Part shown: positions 34,890 through 41,442 of the stretch, piece after piece
Layout: the number at the start of each line of letters is the position of its first letter
How positions within the stretch are numbered: position 1 is the stretch's first letter
Source: Lichenicola sp965198655
GTDB taxonomy: Bacteria > Pseudomonadota > Alphaproteobacteria > Acetobacterales > Acetobacteraceae
NCBI GenBank assembly: GCA_965198655.1
Contig: OZ240668.1
Coordinates: 558,001 to 622,000, forward strand
Direction of reading: 5' to 3'
Length of the DNA: 64,000 nt
The notes under the pieces: generated by a model
Database searches by the model: none
Told to the model about the DNA's origin: nothing
What the model saw: the letters and a program-made list of their open reading frames with translations, nothing else
Made by a program: the position numbers and the translations under genes

Positions 34890-35849
34890 ATGCCGGACGC
34901 ATCCGAGCCTCCGCGATCGGTGCTGGACGAGATCCTGGCCGGGCTGTCGGCCGGGCAGAAGACGCTACCGGCCAAGCTGTTCTACGACGAGGCCGGTTGC
35001 GCGCTGTTCAACCGGATCACGCGGCTGCCGGAGTACTACGTCACCCGCGCCGAGATGGCGCTGCTCGATCGGCACGCAGTCGAGATCGCCGCCCACGCCC
35101 CGCCCGGTGCTGCGCTGATCGAGTACGGCGCGTCCGACGAGGCCAAGGGGGTGGCGCTGCTCGATGCCGGGCGGCGCGACTTCGCCGCCTACGTGCCGGT
35201 GGACATCGCAGGACCGGCGCTCGCGGCGATCGCCGGACGGATGCGGCGCACCCATCCGGGCCTGCCGGTCGTCACGGTCGTCGCCGACTTCCTGCAGCCT
35301 CTGGCGCTGCCGCCAGAGGTAACCCGGCTGCCGTTGTTTGGGTTCTTTCCCGGCTCCACCATCGGCAACTTCCGCCCGCCGATGGTCGGGCGGTTCCTGC
35401 GCGCGGTGCGCGCCACCCTGTCCGGTGCGGAGGTGCCCCAGGAAGCGCCCTGGTTCGTCGTCGGCACCGACCTGCGCAAGGAGCCGTCGCGCCTCCTGCC
35501 GGCCTATGACGACAGCGAGGGCGTCACCGCGGCGTTCAACCGCAACATCCTGCGCCACGTGAACCGGATCGCCCCCGCCGGCTTCGATCCCGACGCCTTC
35601 GACCACCGCGCGGTGTGGAACGCGCACGAGGGCCGGATCGAGATGCACCTGCAGAGTCGGCAGGCGCAGGCGGTCGAGGTGGCCGGCCGCACGATCCGCT
35701 TCCGGCCCGGCGAGACCATCCACACCGAGGACAGCTACAAGCACACGCCCGACGGGTTCCTGGCCCTGGCGACGGCGGCCGGATGGCGCTCAGCCGGCTT
35801 TTGGAGCGATCCGGACGGGTTGTTCGGGATGCATCTGCTGCGCGGCTGA
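34890..35849 (+). CDS. egtD: L-histidine N-alpha-methyltransferase EgtD
   Basis: ATG 34890, with GCGGAGGG upstream, gives 319 residues. The enzyme trimethylates the alpha-amine of histidine with SAM to form hercynine, the first ergothioneine step. Visible motifs are FYDEAGCALFNRITRLPEYY, the SAM loop LIEYGASDEAKGVALLDAG, FGFFPGSTIGNF, and the histidine-binding YDDSEGVTAAFNRNILRHVN with Arg/Asn residues. The loop reads YGAS rather than the more common LGSG, a variant within this family. Its last 60 bases overlap the 3' end of the convergent ABM-domain gene. Confidence 0.93.
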   Translation: MPDASEPPRSVLDEILAGLSAGQKTLPAKLFYDEAGCALFNRITRLPEYYVTRAEMALLDRHAVEIAAHAPPGAALIEYGASDEAKGVALLDAGRRDFAAYVPVDIAGPALAAIAGRMRRTHPGLPVVTVVADFLQPLALPPEVTRLPLFGFFPGSTIGNFRPPMVGRFLRAVRATLSGAEVPQEAPWFVVGTDLRKEPSRLLPAYDDSEGVTAAFNRNILRHVNRIAPAGFDPDAFDHRAVWNAHEGRIEMHLQSRQAQAVEVAGRTIRFRPGETIHTEDSYKHTPDGFLALATAAGWRSAGFWSDPDGLFGMHLLRG

Positions 35850-36470
35850 GGCGAGCTCGTCCCACCCGGAGCGCTTGCTCGCCAGCACCGCGGCGGGACG
35901 GATCTCCGGCATGGCGTCGAGATAGCGGCCGACCTGCTGCGCCAGTCCCTGCGCCACCGGGCCCTGCAGGTGCGCCTCGCGCGCCGCCTGGTCGGCGAAG
36001 AAGTCGACGATGGCGAAGCTGTTCGGCCCGCTCCTGAGCGCGTACCAGGCGACCGTCCCGTGCTCCTCCTCGACCAGCGCGCGGGCGCCCACCAGGAACT
36101 CGCCGAAGTCGCGGCCCTGCCCGAGCCGGGTCTGTATCGGCACGTAGAGCGCGTGATGCGTGGGCGCGTCGCCGGTCGGCAGCTTGGCCGCGACCAGCTC
36201 GGCGCTGGTGATGTCGGGCAGGCCGGTCAGGCTGCTCATGCTCTTGACCACCAGGCTGCGGCCGATGCCGCCGGCCAGGTGCTTCAGCCGTCCCAGGTTG
36301 CCGTCGAAGGTGTCGAACACCGCGAAATGGCTTGCATCGAAGCGGAGCGCATACCAATCGCGTGTGTCCGGCTCGGCCTCCGCGGTCGCCAGCGCGCCGT
36401 GCAGGAACCCGGTGATGTCAGCCTCGGCCCCCGGCTTGGCCTCGATCTCGACGAACAGCGCCTTTGGCAT
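35790..36470 (-). CDS. Tandem antibiotic-biosynthesis-monooxygenase-domain protein
   Basis: The 226-residue protein holds two ferredoxin-like ABM domains (about residues 1-70 and 105-195). Each has the pattern ...DTRDWYALRFDASHFAVFDTF... and ...GTVAWYALRSGPNSFAIVDFF..., with the repeated W-Y-A-L-R. Such domains occur in cofactor-free monooxygenases and haem-degrading or stress proteins. Its last 20 codons overlap egtD on the other strand, an overlap of 60 bp tail to tail; the residues there (HPEQPVRIAPKAG) look like an extension beyond the fold. GAACTCTCCTC lies on the plus strand at the start, that is GAGGAG upstream of the ATG. Confidence 0.82.
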   Translation of the reverse strand: MPKALFVEIEAKPGAEADITGFLHGALATAEAEPDTRDWYALRFDASHFAVFDTFDGNLGRLKHLAGGIGRSLVVKSMSSLTGLPDITSAELVAAKLPTGDAPTHHALYVPIQTRLGQGRDFGEFLVGARALVEEEHGTVAWYALRSGPNSFAIVDFFADQAAREAHLQGPVAQGLAQQVGRYLDAMPEIRPAAVLASKRSGWDELASAAQQMHPEQPVRIAPKAG

Positions 36471-36521
36471 GAACTCTCCTCGTTGCAGCAGCCGATGAAA
36501 CAGCCGGACGGGAACGGGGTT

Positions 36522-37418
36522 TCACGCCTGGCCGGACCTGTCCACCTGCACGCTCCAGCCGAGCCGGGCCTCGGCGCCGGGCGGAAGGTGCATGAGGTGC
36601 GGCTTGTCCGCGAACGGGCCGTCGAACCCGGCCGGGCTGGCCAGGCCGCGCCACGGCTCGATGCACAGGAACCCGGCCCCCGGCTTCGACCAGATCCCGA
36701 GTGCGGTCATGCCGTGCCACGCCACCACCAGCGCCGGGCCGGCGCCGGGCGCCTCGTAGCGCAGCGAGTCGCTGGCCGGATGGTCGAGGATCACCGCGTC
36801 ATCGGCGAACAGGCGCTCGTCCAGGGGGAGAACGCGGTCGGCGATCGGGCTCGGCTCCGGCTCGGGACGCAGCAGCCCGCCGGCGACGCGGCGGATCGGC
36901 GCCGGCTCGTCGCGGGCGAACACGAGCCGGTGCGCCGTCTTCGGCACCCCACCTACGAGCGGCCAGCGGAACGCCGGATGTGCGCCGAGCGAGGCCGGCA
37001 GCATCGCGTCGCCCGGGTTGTGCAGGCGGTACTCGACCGCGAGCCGGTCGCCCTGGAGCCGGTAGCCGATCTCCAGGGTGAAGCGGAACGGGTAGATCGC
37101 CCGCGTCCCGGCGTCGTCGCGCAAGACGAGGCGGCAGCCCGCCCCGTCCCGTTCGAGCCAGTCGAAGCGGCGGTCGCGGGCGAAGCCGTGCTGGGTCATG
37201 CGGAAGTCCTGCCCGTCCTGGCGCAGCGTGTCGCCGGCGAGCCGACCGACGATCGGGAACAGCACCGGCGCGTGCCGCGGCCATTCCGGCCCCGCCTGCC
37301 ACAGCAGCTCGCCGGCGGCGTCGCTGTGCAGCGAGGTCAGCTCGGCGCCGTCCGCCTTGACCGCGACGGCGAGCCGGTCGTTGCCAAAGCGATGGATGGT
37401 GGCGTCGGAACTGCTCAT
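36522..37418 (-). CDS. Aldose 1-epimerase family protein
   Basis: ATG 37418 gives 298 residues. The sequence has the galactose mutarotase-like beta fold in the YeaD/LacX branch: GAELTSLHSDAAGELLWQAGPEWPRHAPVLFPIVGRL at the front, TQHGFARDRRFDW with the conserved His, LGAHPAFRWPL with the catalytic His, and LCIEPWRGLASP near the end. It would interconvert alpha and beta anomers of hexoses or act on hexose-6-phosphates. No sugar-metabolism neighbour indicates the substrate. Confidence 0.9.
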   Translation of the reverse strand: MSSSDATIHRFGNDRLAVAVKADGAELTSLHSDAAGELLWQAGPEWPRHAPVLFPIVGRLAGDTLRQDGQDFRMTQHGFARDRRFDWLERDGAGCRLVLRDDAGTRAIYPFRFTLEIGYRLQGDRLAVEYRLHNPGDAMLPASLGAHPAFRWPLVGGVPKTAHRLVFARDEPAPIRRVAGGLLRPEPEPSPIADRVLPLDERLFADDAVILDHPASDSLRYEAPGAGPALVVAWHGMTALGIWSKPGAGFLCIEPWRGLASPAGFDGPFADKPHLMHLPPGAEARLGWSVQVDRSGQA

Positions 37419-37511
37419 GGGGCCGCCCGTGTCAGGATGACTGCCATCATGGACGCCGACCACTCCATGGTGACAAGCGGCAGGCATCCGGCCGCGCAGA
37501 TCGTGATGCGG

Positions 37512-38009
37512 TCACCTGGCTGCCGCGAGTGCGGCGATGCAGGCACGCCTGGCCGAGGCGAGCTTCGTGTCCTTGACCCGTTGCACCGCGCGCATCGCCT
37601 TCGACCGGTAGGCCGAAAGATCGGGTACCGTGTCCTCGATGAACGGCAGCCCGCACACGCGGTCTGCGCCGATGACGGGACCGTTCGCTGGATCAAGGGC
37701 GGCCAGCACGGCGTTCGGGTTCTTCGGCAGGGAGAAGGCGAGCGAGATGCCGAGGTCTTCGGCACTGCCGGCGTCGCTTCCGGAGGCGAGCAGGGGAGCA
37801 AGCGCAATCCAGTCGGCGCTGCCGCTGTCCATACGGTCGGAAACGGCATCCCATTGGTCCGCCTTCGCAAGGTCCGCGATCGTCGCCTTCGCGCCCTCCC
37901 GCTTGATGCTGTCCCTGATTGCGGCGGGATTGGGAGCGGATGCCGCGAGAACCGGTGACGTCGCAGCCAGGAACGCCGTCAGGACGGCGGAAGCGGTGCG
38001 CGCCGTCAT
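37512..38009 (-). CDS. Periplasmic protein, candidate immunity partner of the Tlde1-like effector
   Basis: The 165-residue product starts at ATG 38009, overlapping the stop of the effector gene (ATGA), so it is translationally coupled to it. It has a signal peptide (TASAVLTAFLAATSPVLAASA). The mature part is helical and hydrophilic with two Cys residues (RVCGLPF and RRACIAAL) that may form a disulfide. It resembles no family I can name. A periplasmic protein coupled to a peptidoglycan-acting enzyme without signal peptide is the layout of Tlde1-Tldi1 effector-immunity pairs of type VI secretion. The role is inferred from that context alone. Confidence 0.6.
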   Translation of the reverse strand: MTARTASAVLTAFLAATSPVLAASAPNPAAIRDSIKREGAKATIADLAKADQWDAVSDRMDSGSADWIALAPLLASGSDAGSAEDLGISLAFSLPKNPNAVLAALDPANGPVIGADRVCGLPFIEDTVPDLSAYRSKAMRAVQRVKDTKLASARRACIAALAAAR

Positions 38010-38371
38010 GGCGTGACCTGAACAACATGGTCGCCGCTGGTCCAGATCGACTGCCGCGCGGCACGAGGCAGGATGATGCAGCCATCCGATGCCTGCCCAG
38101 GATGTCTGGTGCTGTCTCCATGCACACGCAACAACGTCCGGCCGAAGGTGTTCGTACCCGGTAGCGGATCGAGGTTCATGGTGTAGGAGCCGGTATGGTT
38201 GCTACTGTGCGGACTGCCGACCCTGTAGGCTCCTTGCGGAGTCGGACCGATGCTTGGCATGGCCGCCATGTTGGCGTTGTTGCGGCCGATGCCGTGTCCA
38301 GAATAGCCGGTTGCCACATCCTGCCCGTTCCGGCTGAGCCTGCCGGTGCTTTGACTATAGGTCCAGGGCAT
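38006..38371 (-). CDS. Tlde1-like (DUF2778) L,D-transpeptidase-fold effector
   Basis: ATG 38371, after AAGGAGAAGG, gives 121 residues without a signal peptide. The N-terminus MPWTYSQSTGRLSRNGQ and GYSGHGIGRNNANMAAMP, and GPTPQGAYRVG, are the standard front of Tlde1/DUF2778 proteins. The catalytic motif is His84 (RVHGDSTRHPGQ) followed by Ser95-Asp-Gly-Cys98, the H-x(n)-S-x-G-C arrangement of L,D-transpeptidases. The founding member, from Salmonella, is injected by type VI secretion and cuts or swaps D-amino acids on tetrapeptide stems. The gene overlaps its likely immunity gene. No secretion-apparatus genes are in the window, so delivery is inferred. Confidence 0.78.
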   Translation of the reverse strand: MPWTYSQSTGRLSRNGQDVATGYSGHGIGRNNANMAAMPSIGPTPQGAYRVGSPHSSNHTGSYTMNLDPLPGTNTFGRTLLRVHGDSTRHPGQASDGCIILPRAARQSIWTSGDHVVQVTP

Positions 38372-38452
38372 GGATCCTTCTCCTTCACGACGCAGTATAC
38401 GCGCTACACGATAAGCGCGTTCGTCCGTATCTGACGAGAACGAGGAGAGGCG

Positions 38453-39457
38453 ATGGACGCGCTGCTGGTCGAGGTCGTGCGGGGCGGCCGGGTGGAGTCG
38501 CGGCACGGCGGCAGCGCGGTGGTGGTGGATGCGCGAGGCCGTGTGCTGTTCGCCGCCGGCGCCATCGAGGAGCCGGTCTACACCCGCTCCACGGTGAAGG
38601 CGCTGCTGGCGCTGCCGCTGGTGGAGACCGGGGCGGCGGACCGGCTCGGCCTGTCGGACGACGAGCTGGCGCTGACCTGCGCGTCGCATGGCGGGCTGCC
38701 GAAGCATGTCGAGACCGTCCTGTCCATGCTGCGCAAGGTGGGACAGGAGCCGGGCTGCCTCGAATGCGGCACGCACTGGCCGAGCGACCGGAAGGCGGCC
38801 GCGGCGCTGTCCGCTTCCGGCGCCGTCCCGTCGGCGCTGCACAACAACTGTTCCGGCAAGCATGCCGGCTTCGTTTGCGTCGCCTGCGACGCGCACGACA
38901 CGGTCGCCGGCTACGTCCGGCCGGAGCACCCGGTGATGCGGGCGGCGACCGCGGCGGCGTCGGCGCTGACCGGCGCGCGCATGGACGCGGACAACCGGGC
39001 GGTCGACGGCTGCGGCATACCGACCCACGCGATCCCGCTGCACGCGCTGGCGCTCGGCTTCGCCCGGTTCGGCAGCGGCGCCGGCACGACGCCGGACCGG
39101 GCGGCCGCTTCGGCGCGGCTGCGCCGGGCGGTGGCGGCGCATCCGGAGCTGGTGGCGGGGCCGGGACGGTTCGACACGCGGCTGATGCAACTGTTCGGCG
39201 CGGCCGTGTTCAGCAAGACCGGCGCGGAAGGGGTGCACGTGCTGGCGCTGCCGGAGCAGGGGCTCGGGCTGGCGGTCAAGTGCGCCGACGGCGCCACCCG
39301 GGCAGCCGAGGTCGCGGCGGCGGCACTGCTGGCGCGCCATCTCCCGGCGTCGGCGGACGGGGAAGCGGCGCTGGAACGGCTGTGCCGGCCGAGCCTGCGC
39401 AACTGGGCCGGCACCGAGACCGGCCTGATGCGGCCGGCCGGCCCGCTCGCCGGGTGA
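38453..39457 (+). CDS. Type II-like asparaginase (Rhizobium etli AnsA type)
   Basis: The 334-residue protein begins MDALLVEVVRGGRVESRHGG and has YTRSTVKALLALPLVETG, with the S-x-x-K pair of the thermolabile Rhizobium-type asparaginases, ASHGGLPKHVETV for E. coli-unlike substrate binding, and NNCSGKHAGFVCVAC with the metal-binding Cys and Lys. This family is unrelated to E. coli AnsA/AnsB. It hydrolyses L-asparagine to aspartate and ammonia in the cytoplasm. ACGAGGAGAGG precedes the ATG. It is divergent from the effector gene and convergent with the FNT channel gene, seven bases away. Confidence 0.9.
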   Translation: MDALLVEVVRGGRVESRHGGSAVVVDARGRVLFAAGAIEEPVYTRSTVKALLALPLVETGAADRLGLSDDELALTCASHGGLPKHVETVLSMLRKVGQEPGCLECGTHWPSDRKAAAALSASGAVPSALHNNCSGKHAGFVCVACDAHDTVAGYVRPEHPVMRAATAAASALTGARMDADNRAVDGCGIPTHAIPLHALALGFARFGSGAGTTPDRAAASARLRRAVAAHPELVAGPGRFDTRLMQLFGAAVFSKTGAEGVHVLALPEQGLGLAVKCADGATRAAEVAAAALLARHLPASADGEAALERLCRPSLRNWAGTETGLMRPAGPLAG

Positions 39458-39463
39458 TCCCGG

Positions 39464-40297
39464 TCAGACGCGCGCGTCGACCGGCGCCGCCACGTCCTGC
39501 GGCGAACGCTGCCCGCGGCCGAAGGTGGCGTAGAACGTCGCGGCGGTGAACACGAACGCGCCCACGGCGTTGCCGACCGTCACCGGGATCTCGTTCCACA
39601 GCCACCAGTCGCCCATCGTCACCGGCGCACCCAGCATCATGCCGACCGGGATGGCGAACATGTTCACCACGCTGTGCTCGAAGCCCTGGCTCACGAAGAT
39701 GAAGATCGGCAGCCAGGCGCCCAGGATCTTGCCGGCGGTGGAGGTGGAGGCCAGGCCCATCACCGAGCCGAGGCTGACCATCCAGTTGCACAGGATCGCC
39801 TTGACGAACACGGTCAGCAGCCCGGCCATCCCGAACGCCTCGTAGGCGGTGGTCTTGGTCACCGCCAGCGCGCGCAGCCGGTCGGCGACCGGGCCGCCGG
39901 CGGTGTGACCGGCCTCGGTGGCCGCGATCCAGAACAGCAGGGCATAGATCAGGCTGCCGAGCAGGTTGCCGCAGAACACCAGCCCCCAGTTGCGCAGCAC
40001 CGCGCCCCAGCCGATCCGGCCGGCGAACAGCGCCACCGGCAGCAGGGCGAAGTTGCCGGTCAGCAGCTCCATCCCCAGCACCACGATCAGCGCGAAGCCG
40101 GCCGGGAACAGCAGCGCGCCGACCACGAACTGCCCGGTCTGGGCGAACAGCAGGAAGGCCATGGAGGTGACGAAGGCGAGGTAGGCGCCGGCTAGGGCGG
40201 CGCGGATCAGCAGGTTGAGCGCGGACAGCCCGGCCTTCACCCGCCCGGCCTCGACCATGCTGTCCACGAGCTGGGCCGGCTTCACGTAGTCGGACAA
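39464..40297 (-). CDS. Formate/nitrite transporter family channel
   Basis: I start at TTG 40297 because AAGGAG lies nine bases upstream and the protein then begins LSDYVKPAQLVDSMVEAG, the normal FNT N-terminus, at the usual length of 277 residues; the longer frame adds 27 atypical residues. Six membrane helices hold the FNT signatures: AGAYLAFVTSM, GMELLTGNFALLP, FCGNLLGS, ILCNWMVSLG and the central pore segment FEHSVVNMF with its conserved His. FNT pentamers pass formate, nitrite or hydrosulfide with protons. No metabolic partner gene is adjacent to tell which. Confidence 0.92.
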   Translation of the reverse strand: MSDYVKPAQLVDSMVEAGRVKAGLSALNLLIRAALAGAYLAFVTSMAFLLFAQTGQFVVGALLFPAGFALIVVLGMELLTGNFALLPVALFAGRIGWGAVLRNWGLVFCGNLLGSLIYALLFWIAATEAGHTAGGPVADRLRALAVTKTTAYEAFGMAGLLTVFVKAILCNWMVSLGSVMGLASTSTAGKILGAWLPIFIFVSQGFEHSVVNMFAIPVGMMLGAPVTMGDWWLWNEIPVTVGNAVGAFVFTAATFYATFGRGQRSPQDVAAPVDARV

Positions 40298-40410
40298 GAC
40301 GGGGCACTCCTTGAACGGGTCGGGTGCCGCGGCACGCCAGGTGACGGTGGTAGACCCAGGGAGGCCGTGTAACAACACGGGATCCGCGCGCCGGACGAGG
40401 AGGCAACGCC

Positions 40411-41058
40411 ATGGAGGACCGCTTCACCGACCGGCTGCGGCGCGACACCCGGCCGGCCTGGGAAGCGGCGACCGGGCACCGCTTCGTGCGCGCGCTGTGC
40501 GACGGCACGATCGGCGATGCCGTCATGGCGCGCTACCTGGTGCAGGACCACCGCTTCCTCGACAGCTTCCTCATGCTGCTGGGAGCGGCCATGGCCACGG
40601 CCGACACGCTCGACGCCCGGCTGCGCTACGGGCGATCGGCCGGGGTCGTGTCCGGTGAGGAGAACACCTACTTCCTGCGCGCCTTCGCGGCGCTGGGGAT
40701 CGACGAGGCCGACCGGATGGGGGTTCCGGACGCGGCGCCGACCCGGGCGTTCAAGGCGCTGATGCGCGAGGCGGCGGCGAGCGGGCGCTACGTCGCCGCG
40801 CTGTCGGTGCTGTGCGTGGCGGAATGGCTGTATCTCGACTGGGCCGCCGCGGCACCACGGCCCCTGCCGCCCTGCTTCGTCCACGCCGAATGGATCACCC
40901 TGCACGACAACCCGGACTTCCGGGCGTTCGTGGGCTTCCTGCGTGCGGAGCTGGACCGGGTCGGGCCGGCCGATGCCGACATCGCCCGCGACGCCTTCAC
41001 GCGCGCGGTGGCGGCCGAGGCGGCGTTCTTCGACGACGCCTACGCACCGGACGCGTAG
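40411..41058 (+). CDS. TenA-family thiaminase II-like protein
   Basis: The 215-residue, all-helical protein starts MEDRFTDRLRRDTRPAWEAATGHRFVRALCDGTI, matching the TenA fold, with YLVQDHRFLDSF for the substrate pocket, Cys in LSVLCVAEWLYLDW at the nucleophile position, and Glu in AAEAAFFDDAY near the end. TenA enzymes release or recycle the thiamine pyrimidine in the salvage of degraded thiamine. A TenA_C-type Cys is present, so activity is plausible. It is divergent from the FNT gene and has GAGGAGG upstream. Confidence 0.87.
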   Translation: MEDRFTDRLRRDTRPAWEAATGHRFVRALCDGTIGDAVMARYLVQDHRFLDSFLMLLGAAMATADTLDARLRYGRSAGVVSGEENTYFLRAFAALGIDEADRMGVPDAAPTRAFKALMREAAASGRYVAALSVLCVAEWLYLDWAAAAPRPLPPCFVHAEWITLHDNPDFRAFVGFLRAELDRVGPADADIARDAFTRAVAAEAAFFDDAYAPDA

Positions 41059-41067
41059 CGCCGCCGG

Positions 41068-41397
41068 CTACTCCTTGCCCGGCTTGATCTCGTGGTCGCC
41101 GGCGGCGTCGGCGGCCTTCTTGCACATGAACTTGCCGCGCTTGGTGTGGCCGAAGAACTTGTCGCCCTGCATGTGGTAGCCGTGGCTGCGCAGGTTGACC
41201 CAGACCACCGCGTCGCCGGGGCAGGAGATCCCGGGCGAGACCGCGCCCGCGGTCGCCGGCGCGCGGGCGGACTTGCCGGCGGAGCTCTGGCTGGGCGAGC
41301 CCTGGCCGGAGGTGCCCGGGGTCGACGTGCTTTGGGCGGAGGCGGCGGAGGCGGATATAAGGACGGCGGCGAGGGCGGCGGCGGAACGGGTGGTCAT
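41068..41397 (-). CDS. Small secreted protein with conserved W-V-N...M-C-K motif
   Basis: ATG 41397 gives 109 residues with a signal peptide (MTTRSAAALAAVLISASAASAQ). After a Ser/Thr/Gly/Pro-rich linker the C-terminal 50 residues read CPGDAVVWVNLRSHGYHMQGDKFFGHTKRGKFMCKKAADAAGD. This is a recurring alphaproteobacterial module: C-P-x-D-x-V-V-W-V-N, a Y-H in the middle, and G-x-x-M-C at the end, with the two Cys likely forming a disulfide. Function is unknown. It follows the S9 peptidase gene by 45 bases on the same strand and is probably in its transcript. Confidence 0.75.
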   Translation of the reverse strand: MTTRSAAALAAVLISASAASAQSTSTPGTSGQGSPSQSSAGKSARAPATAGAVSPGISCPGDAVVWVNLRSHGYHMQGDKFFGHTKRGKFMCKKAADAAGDHEIKPGKE

Positions 41398-41442
41398 GGG
41401 CCTCGGGAACTCCTTCGGGTTGAAACAGGGACCGCTTGGCAA

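Noticed and set aside
39458..39463. Convergent asparaginase and FNT genes as an operon for nitrogen use
   Set aside because: The genes face each other, so they cannot be co-transcribed. No other nitrogen gene is adjacent.
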